This document shows positions 33,752 through 40,438 of a DNA stretch of 40,438 nt, piece by piece. The first letter of the stretch is position 1; each line of letters begins with the position of its first letter. The notes below the pieces were generated by a model, which searched no databases, was not told the origin of the DNA, and saw nothing but the letters and a program-made list of their open reading frames with translations. This DNA comes from Planctomycetota bacterium. GTDB taxonomy: Bacteria; Planctomycetota; UBA1135; JAKEFM01. Where the stretch lies: positions 1 through 40,438 of the forward strand of contig JAKEFM010000100.1 in NCBI GenBank assembly GCA_022616055.1. The letters run 5' to 3'. The translations under genes and the position numbers were made by a program.

Positions 33752-34786
33752 ATGAAGACTCGCGCGCTCCTCCTCCTCGCCTTCCTCTCCCTCGCCGCGG
33801 GACCCGGCCGGGCGCAGGAGACGGTGACCGTCGCGTTCTGGAACGTCGAGAACCTCTTCGACGCCGAGGACGACCCGAGCAATCCCGGCGACGACGAGTT
33901 CCTCCCCGGCAACGGCTGGACGGAGGAGCGCTACCGCCGGAAGCTCGGCCGGCTCGCCGAGGTCGTCGCGGGCCTCGACCCCAACCTCCTCGGGGTCGCG
34001 GAGGTGGAGAATCGCCGGGTCCTGGAGGACCTCGTCCGGCTGCCCCCTCTCGAGAAGCGCGGCTGGAAGATCGCGCACCGCGAGAGCCCCGACACCCGGG
34101 GCATCGACCTCGCGCTCCTCTACCGGGAGCCCTTCGCGATCGCGGACGAGAAGACCGACGTCCGCCTCCACGAGATCGCGCTCGAGAGGCCGACCCGCGG
34201 CGTTTTCGAGGCGAAGGTGAAGGCCGGCGACCGCGAGCTCTCGGTCCTCGTCAACCACTGGCCCTCGCGGATCGGCGGGACGGAGGCGACGAAGGACCTC
34301 CGCCGGAAGGCGGCCGAGGTGTGCCGGCGGATCGTCTGCGAGCGGGTCGACGCCTGCGCTCCCGGCCGGTGGGCGGACCTCCTCCTGATGGGGGATCTCA
34401 ACGACGATCCCCAGGACGCCTCGGTCTCCGGGACCCTCGGGGCGACCTTCGAGAAGACGGTCCTCTTCGGCGGGGCGCAGACGGCGCGCTACGCGCTCTT
34501 CAACCCGATGTTCCGCTTCGTCGGCGAGGGGAAGCCCGGCACGCTCTACTACCGCGGGAAGCCCAACGTCTTCGACCAGCTCGTCGTCAGCCGCGGCCTC
34601 CTCGAGTCGGAGGGCTTCTCCCTCGACGAGAAGTCGGTCGAGATCTTCTCGACCGACGCGATGAAGGACGACAAGGGGGAGCCGAAGCGATTCCGACGGG
34701 TGAAGGGGGGGGAGTGGGTCGAGGGGTACAGCGACCACTTCCCGGTCCGCGCGCGCCTCGCCCTCTCGGGCGCGACCTCGAGATGA
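33752..34786 (+). CDS. Exported endonuclease/exonuclease/phosphatase-family protein
   Basis: A 344-residue protein with a signal peptide (1-22, 'ALLLLAFLSLAAGPGRAQ'). The EEP fold is shown by 'VTVAFWNVENLFD' (first strand with metal-binding Asn), 'LLGVAEVENRRVLEDL' (metal-binding Glu), 'RGIDLALLYR', 'LVNHWPSR' (catalytic His), 'LLMGDLNDDP' (Asp and Asn) and 'YSDHFPVRARL' (terminal Asp-His). All catalytic residues are present. Substrate could be DNA, RNA, phosphoinositide-like or sugar phosphates; as an exported protein, nucleic acid scavenging is plausible. Its TGA stop overlaps the ATG of the HD-domain gene (ATGA), so the two are translationally coupled. Confidence 0.85.
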   Translation: MKTRALLLLAFLSLAAGPGRAQETVTVAFWNVENLFDAEDDPSNPGDDEFLPGNGWTEERYRRKLGRLAEVVAGLDPNLLGVAEVENRRVLEDLVRLPPLEKRGWKIAHRESPDTRGIDLALLYREPFAIADEKTDVRLHEIALERPTRGVFEAKVKAGDRELSVLVNHWPSRIGGTEATKDLRRKAAEVCRRIVCERVDACAPGRWADLLLMGDLNDDPQDASVSGTLGATFEKTVLFGGAQTARYALFNPMFRFVGEGKPGTLYYRGKPNVFDQLVVSRGLLESEGFSLDEKSVEIFSTDAMKDDKGEPKRFRRVKGGEWVEGYSDHFPVRARLALSGATSR

Positions 34787-35361
34787 GCGCCACCGGGCGT
34801 CCCCCCCTCACCCGGGAGGAGGCCTGGTCGCTCCTCTGCGAGTGGACGAGGGGAGAGGCGCTCCGCAAGCACGCCCTCGCCGTCGAGACCGTGATGCGCG
34901 CCGCGGCCTCCCGGTACGGCCCGGGGGCGGAGGCGGCGGACACCTGGGGGATCGCGGGGATGCTCCACGACGCCGACTACGAGGCGTGGCCCGAGGAGCA
35001 CCCGAGGCGGACCGTGGCGTGGCTCCGGGAGCGGGGGGAGGAGGAGATCGCCCACGCCGTCAGCGCGCACTACACGAAGTGGGGGGTGCCGTACGAGAGC
35101 GCCCTCGACCGGGCGCTCCTCGCCTGCGACGAGCTGACGGGGTTCGTCGGGGCGTGCTGCCTCGTGCGGCCGGGGGGGATCTCGACCCTCGCGCCCGAGA
35201 GCGTCCTGAAGAAGCTCAAGGACCGGTCCTTCGCCGCGAAGGTGGAGCGCTTCGAGATCTCGGAGGGGGCGCGCCTCCTCGGGGTCGACCTCAGGGACCA
35301 CGTCTCCTTCGTGATCGAGACGCTACGTCCTCACGGGGAGGCGCTCGGACTTCTGCGGTGA
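34783..35361 (+). CDS. HD-domain phosphohydrolase
   Basis: A 192-residue cytoplasmic protein. 'ALRKHALAVETVMRAAA' carries the first metal-binding His, and 'GIAGMLHDADYEAWPEEHP' carries the His-Asp pair that names the superfamily. A later 'AHAVSAHYTKWG' has the further His and 'LACDELTGFVGACCLV' the last Asp. This pattern occurs in small hydrolases annotated as 'HD superfamily/hydrolase'; substrates are typically nucleotides or sugar phosphates. It overlaps the nuclease gene by four bases, so it may be made in fixed ratio with it, yet the nuclease is exported and this protein is not. The following gene has its own ribosome-binding site 96 bases on. Confidence 0.82.
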   Translation: MSATGRPPLTREEAWSLLCEWTRGEALRKHALAVETVMRAAASRYGPGAEAADTWGIAGMLHDADYEAWPEEHPRRTVAWLRERGEEEIAHAVSAHYTKWGVPYESALDRALLACDELTGFVGACCLVRPGGISTLAPESVLKKLKDRSFAAKVERFEISEGARLLGVDLRDHVSFVIETLRPHGEALGLLR

Positions 35362-35456
35362 CCGGGCGGCGGGCCCTGGATAGAAGGGACCTCGCAACAT
35401 CTCCCCTCCTCGTACGTAGTCAGCCTGCCGATCCCGTGTCCTCAGGAGGTCCAGCC

Positions 35457-35951
35457 ATGACGAGACTCTCTCGCGCGCTTCCGATCGTCGGTTCCCTCGC
35501 CGCCCTCGCCGCCGTCGCGTTCCTGACGAGCGCCTCCGGTCCGGCCTCGTCGCTCTGCCACGACATCCTCATCACCCCGAACGGGTCCGGCTCGATCCGC
35601 CTCGACCTCACCATGGGGGCCCGGGTCGAGGTCCCCTCCCCCTACGGCTCCCGCGTCGCCGTCATCGCCGCGAAGCCGACGGAGGTCTCGATCTCCCCCG
35701 CCTCGCAGGAGGAGGTCCAGGTGATCGGCACGGACGCCGCCCAGACGGTCTCCTTCGGCACGCGCCGCGGCGGGGCGAGCGCCAAGCTCCAGCCCGGCAT
35801 GCAGCTCGTCCTCACGCCCCGGCAGAGCCGCTCGATGACCGTCTCGACCACCTCCGCCGCCTCCGTCCTCCTCGGTCCCGAGCCCCTGGTGGGGAGCCCG
35901 AGCATCGTCGCGGCGCCCGCGCAGCCCGCGGCTCCGACGACCCCGCACTAG
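35457..35951 (+). CDS. Exported protein of unknown function
   Basis: A 164-residue protein with a signal peptide or anchor at about residues 8-28 ('IVGSLAALAAVAFLTSASGPA'). The mature part is beta-rich without recognisable domain ('LCHDILITPNGSGSIRLDLT', 'RVAVIAAKPTEVSIS', 'VSFGTRRGGASAKL'), followed by a Pro/Ala/Thr-rich tail ending 'PAAPTTPH'. A strong AGGAGGT ribosome-binding site lies seven bases before the ATG at 35457, and the 95-base gap upstream could hold a promoter. No family is recognised. It is followed by the second serine hydrolase on the same strand, 50 bases later. Confidence 0.65.
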   Translation: MTRLSRALPIVGSLAALAAVAFLTSASGPASSLCHDILITPNGSGSIRLDLTMGARVEVPSPYGSRVAVIAAKPTEVSISPASQEEVQVIGTDAAQTVSFGTRRGGASAKLQPGMQLVLTPRQSRSMTVSTTSAASVLLGPEPLVGSPSIVAAPAQPAAPTTPH

Positions 35952-36001
35952 GACGATCCCATTCCTCACGGGGCTCCCTTCGCCGGGGGCCCCGTGGTCT
36001 C

Positions 36002-37099
36002 ATGGGGTTCGCCGGGCTCGAGGCGCTCCTCCCCTTCCTCCTCTCGCTGCAGACGGAGCCGGCTCCAGCGAGCCCGCCGGCGAGGGAAGCCGGGCCCTCG
36101 CTCGCCGTCCGCCTCGACGCTCGCCTCCGGGGGCTCGGAGAGAAGGGGTTCTCGGGAACCGTCCTCGTCACGCGCGGGTCGGAGGAGGTTCTCCACCGGG
36201 GCTATGGCTGGAGCGACGCCGCGCGGAACCACCCGATCGCTCCGGCCACCCCCTACTGCGTCGCCTCGATCTCGAAGCAGTTCTGCGCGGCGGCGATCCT
36301 GCTCCTGGCCGAAGGGGGAAAGCTCGGGGTCGAGGACCGGATCGGGAAGTTCCTGGACGGGGTGCCCCCGGACAAGGAACCGATCGCCCTCCACGACCTC
36401 CTGACCCACCGGTCGGGCCTTCCCCAGGCGTACGCCTCCGACGGAATAGCGGATCGCGCGGAGGCGGTGCGCGCGATCCTGGGGGTCCCCCTCAAGGGCG
36501 CCCCCGGCTCGGCGTTCTCGTACTCGAACGACGGCTACTCCCTCCTCGCCGCGATCGTCGAGGTCGCGAGCGGCCAGCCTTTCGAGGTCTACCTCCGGGA
36601 GAACCTCCTCCGGCGCGCGGGGATGGTCGAGACGCGATTCTGGGGCGAGATCGACCCCCGCGATCCGGCCGCCTTCGCCCAGGTCCCGAGGTTCCCGGAC
36701 GGCGAGTGGGGCCGCGCCAGCTGGGGATGGAGGGGAGCGACGGGGATGGTCAGCACGCCGCGGGACCTCCTCCGCTGGTACGTCGCCTTGAAGGAGGGAA
36801 GGGTCCTCGGGGAGGAGGCGCGCCGCCGTCTGTTCGGCCCCCACGTGAGCCTCTCCGACACCGAGGTGGGGTACGGCTGGTTCTGGAGCCGCACGCCGCG
36901 GGGAACGAGGACCCTCTGGACGCGGGGGACCGAGCAGTTCGGCCACAACGCGCTCCTCGTCGACTACCTCGACGAGGGGACGGTCCTCGTCGTGGCCTCG
37001 AACGCGGGCGAGATCGACGGCGTCGGCTGGAACCGCCGGATCAAGGACGAGATGGAGGGGATCCTCTTCCCGGATCGGGCTCCGCCCGGGGCGCGGTAG
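36002..37099 (+). CDS. Second exported beta-lactamase-family serine hydrolase
   Basis: A 365-residue protein. The N-terminus has a short hydrophobic segment ('LEALLPFLLSLQ') that may act as a signal. The class C/S12 motifs are 'SISK' (Ser89 and Lys92), 'YSN' (174-176) and a C-terminal 'TEQFGHN' in the position of the KTG/HxG triad. It lacks the large C-terminal barrel of the gene at 8,377-10,032 and shares only the core domain with it ('HRSGL', 'DLLLW/DLLRW' type segments), so the two are distant paralogues. An esterase, D-peptidase or related activity is likely; true beta-lactamase activity is unlikely. It is convergent with the sulfatase-fold gene, nine bases apart. Confidence 0.85.
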   Translation: MGFAGLEALLPFLLSLQTEPAPASPPAREAGPSLAVRLDARLRGLGEKGFSGTVLVTRGSEEVLHRGYGWSDAARNHPIAPATPYCVASISKQFCAAAILLLAEGGKLGVEDRIGKFLDGVPPDKEPIALHDLLTHRSGLPQAYASDGIADRAEAVRAILGVPLKGAPGSAFSYSNDGYSLLAAIVEVASGQPFEVYLRENLLRRAGMVETRFWGEIDPRDPAAFAQVPRFPDGEWGRASWGWRGATGMVSTPRDLLRWYVALKEGRVLGEEARRRLFGPHVSLSDTEVGYGWFWSRTPRGTRTLWTRGTEQFGHNALLVDYLDEGTVLVVASNAGEIDGVGWNRRIKDEMEGILFPDRAPPGAR

Positions 37100-37107
37100 G
37101 GCTCGGG

Positions 37108-38499
37108 CTAGAGGTATCCGAGGGCCTGGAGGGCGCGCCGCGCCTCCGAACCCAGTCGCTCCCGGCTCGCCCTCACCAGGGCGTCGAGGTCGAGGCCGGG
37201 GTCGACGCTGCGCTGGACGAAATCGCGCAGCCAGCGTTCGAGGTCGCTCCACCCGAGTCCCGTCGCCGGGATCGGCTTCGCTTCCGCCGGGTCCCCGCGG
37301 AGGTCGAAGGCGTCGAGCCGGGCGACCTCGCCCCCCTCGAGCGTCGCGATGAGCTTCCGGTCGGCGGTCCGGGCCGCCCTCAGCGCGTCGAGGCGCTCGA
37401 GGAACCGGACGCCGCCTGGATCGTCCGGTGAGCGCAGCCACCGGAGGACCGAGGAGCCGGCCATCTCGACATTCGCGTGGAGGCCGATCGCCTCGAGCAC
37501 CGTCGGGACGACGTCGACGAGGCTGACCGGCGCCCGCACGCGCGCGCCAGCCCCGGAGCGGTCGGGCATCCGGAGGACGAACGGGATGTGGGCGCACGGC
37601 TCGAAGACGTTCGTGCCGTGCCCGAGCCACTGGCCGTGCTCCCCGAACTCCTCCCCGTGGTCCGCCGTGAAGAGGACGAGGGTGTCCGAGAGGACGCCGG
37701 AGGACTTGAGCGCGCCGACCATCCGGCCGAGCTCCCGGTCGGCGAACCGGATCTCTCCGTCGTACCTCGCGATGAACTCCTCGAGGTTGTCGATCCCCTT
37801 CTCGCTCCTCGAGAGATGGAGGTCGGGGGGGAGAGGCCGGAATCCCCGCGGCTCGAAGAAGCGCTCCGGCGGCCGGTAGGGGCGGTGCGGATCCATCAGG
37901 TGGACCCACGCGAACCAGGGACGGCCGTGGTCCCTCGCCAGCCATTCCCGGGCCGCCTCGCAGGTGTCCTTCGCGACCCGCTCGTGGACGGGCCGGTCGG
38001 GCTCGCGCGACGGGAAGCGGTCGTCGTAGACCTCGAAGCCCCGGTCGAAGCCGCTGAAGTCGCGCCGGAGCACGTAGTTCGAGACGAAGGCGGCCGTCTC
38101 GTAGCCGGCCGCTCGCAGGATCTCGGCGAGGGTCACCGGATCCGGCCCGAGTCTCTGGTAGATCTCGCGCACGCCGTGGCGATGCGGGTAGAGGCCGGTC
38201 AGCATCGAGGAGACCGCGGGGGTCGTGCAGGTCCTCGGCGTCGTCGCGTTCTCGAAGACGGCCGCCCCCTTCGCGAAGGAGTCGAGCCAGGGTGAGGTCG
38301 GCCGGTCGTAGCCGTAGACGCCGAGGTGGTCGGCCCGGAGCGTGTCGACGCTGATCAGGAGGACCGACAACGGCCGCTGCGGGCGGCCCACGCGCGGCAA
38401 CCGACCCGGATGACCGCCGTCGTCCTCGGGGATCCCGACGAGGAGGAGCGGCGCGAGCGCGGCGACGAGCGCGACGAGGTTCCCCCGCGGTCTACGCAT
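37108..38499 (-). CDS. Membrane-anchored sulfatase-fold hydrolase, Thr in nucleophile position
   Basis: A 463-residue protein with an N-terminal anchor or signal ('LVALVAALAPLLLVGI'). The alkaline-phosphatase/sulfatase superfamily is shown by 'VLLISVDTLRADHLGVYGY' (metal-binding Asp52), 'SSMLTGLYPHRHGV' (97-110), and 'LFTADHGEEFGEHGQWLGHG' (metal-binding Asp-His). The canonical formylglycine motif is C/S-x-P-x-R; here the same place reads T-T-P-A-V (Thr92-Val96) with Cys91 one residue too early and no Arg. It is therefore probably not formylglycine-activated and may act as a phosphodiesterase, phosphonate hydrolase or phosphotransferase with a Thr nucleophile. ATG at 38499 is preferred over ATG at 38523 on ribosome-binding site spacing. 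Confidence 0.85.
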   Translation of the reverse strand: MRRPRGNLVALVAALAPLLLVGIPEDDGGHPGRLPRVGRPQRPLSVLLISVDTLRADHLGVYGYDRPTSPWLDSFAKGAAVFENATTPRTCTTPAVSSMLTGLYPHRHGVREIYQRLGPDPVTLAEILRAAGYETAAFVSNYVLRRDFSGFDRGFEVYDDRFPSREPDRPVHERVAKDTCEAAREWLARDHGRPWFAWVHLMDPHRPYRPPERFFEPRGFRPLPPDLHLSRSEKGIDNLEEFIARYDGEIRFADRELGRMVGALKSSGVLSDTLVLFTADHGEEFGEHGQWLGHGTNVFEPCAHIPFVLRMPDRSGAGARVRAPVSLVDVVPTVLEAIGLHANVEMAGSSVLRWLRSPDDPGGVRFLERLDALRAARTADRKLIATLEGGEVARLDAFDLRGDPAEAKPIPATGLGWSDLERWLRDFVQRSVDPGLDLDALVRASRERLGSEARRALQALGYL

Positions 38500-38801
38500 C
38501 TCGCCGGCTTCCCCCGGGTTCATCCTCGGCTAGATCGGCCGGGGGGAAGTCCGCCCTGAACGGGAGGCGGGGGCCGGGGCGGAGATGGAGGTCCGGCGGG
38601 TTCGCGGATCCCGGGCGGCGGGTCCCGGAGTCGCCGTCTCCCTCTTCGGCCTCGCGACCCACGTGGGTCGCTCCTGGGGCTGCACGACGATCGCCAGCGT
38701 GTCCGACGCGGAGGGTCCCGTCCCTGGCCGGGAGGCGTCGTCGCGACTCGCCGACCGAAGGACGACGAGGGACCGCGCTCGGTCGCGCGGGGCTTCGGGA
38801 G
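38500..38801. promoter_or_regulatory. 300-base region upstream of the sulfatase-fold gene with an 18-base perfect palindrome
   Basis: The stretch separates the start of the sulfatase-fold gene from the stop of the AlkD-like gene, both minus strand. No gene is accepted. GCGACCCACGTGGGTCGC at 38654-38671 is perfectly self-complementary. It lies about 155 bases upstream of the sulfatase start, and about 130 bases past the AlkD-like stop, so it could be an operator or a transcript-end hairpin. Confidence 0.4.
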
Positions 38802-39599
38802 TCAGCCGGCTCCCGTCCGCGTGGAGACGAGCAGCGCGGCCCGCTTCGCCGCCGGGAATCTCTCGATCGCGTACCGGAAGGTCGTGCGGCGGACGCGGGG
38901 TCCGTGTCGGCGGAGGAACGCCTCGAGCCGGCTCGCATCGGTCTTGCCTGCCTCCCGCAGCAGCCACCCGCAGGCCTTCTGCACGAGGCCCTCCTTGTCG
39001 TCGAGGAGACGGAGAGCGACGGAGTAGACGAAGGGGAGGCGCTCTCCTCTCCGTGCCATCGGGACGAGGGACACGAGGGAGGCGCGGCGGACCCAGCGGT
39101 TCGGGGAGGAGGCCCACCGCCCCGTCCGCGCGAGCGGGAAGGGGTGGAGGTCGAGGAGCGGCCAGAGGACCTCGGAGCAGAGGGCGTCGACCGAGGCCCA
39201 CGAGTCGCAGCGGTCCGCGGTCAACCAGCGCTCGACGACGGGAATCACGGACGGCTCGAACCGTCGTCGGAACCGACCGAGGAGGACGAGGCCGGCCCCC
39301 TTCACCTCCACCCGCCGGTCGCGGAGGAGGAGGTCGCAGGCGGTCAGGGCTTCGCGGAGCCCCCATGCGCGCGCGACCCGCCGGTGCGCCTCGCGGACGA
39401 GGCGGCGCAGGTCCGGGGTCCCGACGCCGAGGACCTCGACGGGCTCGCGGAAGTACGTTCCGGCCTGTCTCGCGGCCGCGGAATCGGCGAGCCGCTCGAG
39501 GTCCTTCCGCAGTTCGAGCGCGAGCGCGCGCGGGGACGGTGGAACCTGCGGGCGCAAGGGAGGTGGCGTGCAAGCCAGGGCCGAGCGGTCGCGAGCCAT
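38802..39599 (-). CDS. AlkD-like DNA alkylation repair protein
   Basis: A 265-residue all-helical HEAT-like repeat protein. Typical segments are 'GTYFREPVEVLGVGTPDLRR' near the N-terminus, 'EVKGAGLVLLGRFRRRFEPS', 'CDSWASVDALCSEVL' (equivalent to the conserved 'WD..D' segment that carries the catalytic Asp), 'SSPNRWVRRASLVSLV' and 'LLDDKEGLVQKACGWLLREAG'. AlkD removes N3- and N7-alkylated purines from DNA without flipping the base. Length is slightly above the family average because of a leader of about 25 residues. It is the third gene in a minus-strand unit after the HEPN protein and its partner (36 bases between), though a functional link to those is not evident. Confidence 0.85.
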   Translation of the reverse strand: MARDRSALACTPPPLRPQVPPSPRALALELRKDLERLADSAAARQAGTYFREPVEVLGVGTPDLRRLVREAHRRVARAWGLREALTACDLLLRDRRVEVKGAGLVLLGRFRRRFEPSVIPVVERWLTADRCDSWASVDALCSEVLWPLLDLHPFPLARTGRWASSPNRWVRRASLVSLVPMARRGERLPFVYSVALRLLDDKEGLVQKACGWLLREAGKTDASRLEAFLRRHGPRVRRTTFRYAIERFPAAKRAALLVSTRTGAG

Positions 39600-39635
39600 G
39601 GCGCGGCGCCCGAGACGCGCCAGGTCGGTCCTCCG

Positions 39636-40040
39636 TCAGCCTCTCCGGTTCGAGTCGCGTCGTCCGGCGCCCACAACGCGCCCGGCTCGGAGCGTCCCCT
39701 CCCGCAGCCGTCGTCGCTTCCCGGCGGCGACACGCGCGCGTCGCCACTCGCGATACCGCCTCGTACCCTCCTCCCAATTCGCGACGGCGGCCGCGCTCTC
39801 GCGAGGGCCGTGGACGGTCGTGAAGTACGGGCGCCGGCCCGGCCCGTAGGTCTCGAGGCCCTTGCGGATCGCGAAGCTCCAGACGCGGTAGCGCCATCTC
39901 GCAGGGACGTCGAGAACATGGAGCCACCAGCGGATGTGAGGGTCCCCATCGGGCGAGCGGCCCGGCTCGAGAAGAACGCGCGTCCCGGGGAACTGCCGTC
40001 GGATCGCTCGGACGATTCCTTCCAACCTCCGACTCTTCAA
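39636..40040 (-). CDS. Small HEPN partner, possibly degenerate nucleotidyltransferase
   Basis: A 134-residue basic protein from TTG at 40040, whose first bases overlap the TGA of the HEPN gene (TTGA). The start 'RLEGIVRAIRRQFPGTRVLL' and 'PGRSPDGDPHIRWWLHVLDV' parallel the beginning of MNT-type minimal nucleotidyltransferases ('I...FP..RV.LFGSRARGD..PDSDIDLLVV'), which are the usual antitoxin partners of HEPN toxins. The G-S and D-x-D catalytic residues seem to be replaced, so an active enzyme is unlikely. The C-terminal half is Arg-rich and unfamiliar. The assignment as an MNT relative rests on position and this weak similarity. Confidence 0.55.
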   Translation of the reverse strand: MKSRRLEGIVRAIRRQFPGTRVLLEPGRSPDGDPHIRWWLHVLDVPARWRYRVWSFAIRKGLETYGPGRRPYFTTVHGPRESAAAVANWEEGTRRYREWRRARVAAGKRRRLREGTLRAGRVVGAGRRDSNRRG

Positions 40041-40417
40041 GCCGTTGCCTCCTCGACAAACCGTCGGACGTCATGCCTCACGAGGGTCAGGACGCCTCGT
40101 TCGACCCGCTCTTTCCGGTAATCCGCTCGAACCCGCATGTCTCGAAGGTGTCCGAATAGTAGCGCGTCGGCCTCGGAACCCCGGACGGTTGCGGCCGCAC
40201 GCTCGACGAGGTCGTGGCTCCAGTAGCTATCCCTCCCTCCGGGGGGCCTCTCTCCCCTCTTGGCGAGGGAGTACACGACGGCCTGGAACATGGCGAAGTA
40301 GAACCGACTTGCGGCCGCCCGCAGCAGGCCGCGCTCGAAGAGAAGGAAGGCGGCGGCGAGGTTCTCCCGCGCCGCGAGCCGCATCTCCCGAGCGAGATCG
40401 GTATCCCCCGTCGCCAC
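40037..40417 (-). CDS. HEPN-domain protein
   Basis: A 126-residue helical protein from GTG at 40417. It has the HEPN family pattern: 'RENLAAAFLLFERGLLRAAASRFYFAMFQAVVYSLA' in pieces (about residues 17-53; the 'SRFYFAMFQA' helix is typical), a 'SHDLV' segment in the place of the family's conserved His-containing turn, and a final helix with 'LRDMRVRADYRKE'. HEPN proteins of this type act as RNases or as subunits paired with MNT nucleotidyltransferases in toxin-antitoxin and other conflict systems. A conventional R-x4-6-H RNase motif is not evident. The stop codon overlaps the start of its small partner, so the two are coupled. Only 21 bases of upstream sequence are in view. Confidence 0.8.
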   Translation of the reverse strand: MATGDTDLAREMRLAARENLAAAFLLFERGLLRAAASRFYFAMFQAVVYSLAKRGERPPGGRDSYWSHDLVERAAATVRGSEADALLFGHLRDMRVRADYRKERVERGVLTLVRHDVRRFVEEATA

Positions 40418-40438
40418 GTGCGCGCCTCGCCCGTAGAA

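Noticed and set aside
38530..40074. A 514-codon minus-strand frame over the AlkD-like gene and its neighbours
   Set aside because: It overlaps three better supported genes on the same strand in a different frame and has antisense-like composition.

Overview
This is a very GC-rich bacterial chromosome segment, most likely from a member of the Planctomycetota. The inference rests on a combination typical of that phylum. There is an ECF sigma factor of the kind paired with Ser/Thr kinases, convergent with a Ser/Thr kinase carrying a long WD40 array. There are large exported proteins with 'PPNDxC' modules and GEVEDY domains that share a C-terminal domain, plus DUF1570-like metalloproteases, a sulfatase-fold enzyme and many lipoproteins or exported proteins of unknown role. 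No rRNA, CRISPR array, insertion sequence or prophage was seen, and gene content is of the chromosomal-core/accessory mix type.

Layout. 1-2,000: the 5' part of cydA (cytochrome bd oxidase subunit I, running off the left edge), a divergent exported cyanophycinase-like peptidase, a small HTH-like protein and a remnant of a methyltransferase. 2,041-6,621: a small lipoprotein, an ECF sigma factor, and convergent to it a Ser/Thr kinase-WD40 receptor whose frame is broken by a two-base deletion. 6,766-14,628: two large exported 'PPNDxC' proteins flanking a TetR regulator/serine hydrolase pair (stop and start codons overlap; near-perfect operator upstream), a family 2 glycosyltransferase, a stand-alone PASTA lipoprotein and a tRNA with CAU anticodon. 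14,898-18,422: a GYD-domain protein and a two-gene operon of DUF1570-like proteins, one with an intact HExxH site and one apparently degenerate. 18,444-24,732: two tandem paralogous glycine-rich lipoproteins of about 1,000 residues each. 24,874-29,162: a minus-strand operon of an S9 peptidase-TPR fusion and a DUF983 membrane segment that is in the same open frame as a YncE-like beta-propeller. 29,287-30,255: an ArsM-type arsenite methyltransferase. 30,256-30,856: 600 bases with no convincing gene. 30,857-38,499: DUF1028 protein, SGNH hydrolase, cysteine-dioxygenase-like cupin, exported endonuclease/exonuclease/phosphatase with a translationally coupled HD protein, an exported protein of unknown function, a second serine hydrolase and a sulfatase-fold hydrolase. 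38,802-40,417: an AlkD-like DNA glycosylase preceded by a HEPN protein and a small partner that looks like a degenerate nucleotidyltransferase.

How the genes work together. Most units are short, and strand changes are frequent. The functional themes are envelope biogenesis and sensing (sigma/kinase, lipoproteins, PASTA, glycosyltransferase), extracellular or periplasmic hydrolysis (cyanophycinase-like, S9, two serine hydrolases, DUF1570, SGNH, nuclease, sulfatase-fold) and stress or defence (ArsM, AlkD, HEPN pair, cytochrome bd). No single large pathway spans the window. The least explained parts are the tandem glycine-rich lipoproteins with the neighbouring protease/pseudoprotease pair, the DUF983-propeller open frame and the HEPN/degenerate partner pair. 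All assignments come from reading the sequence; no database search was run.
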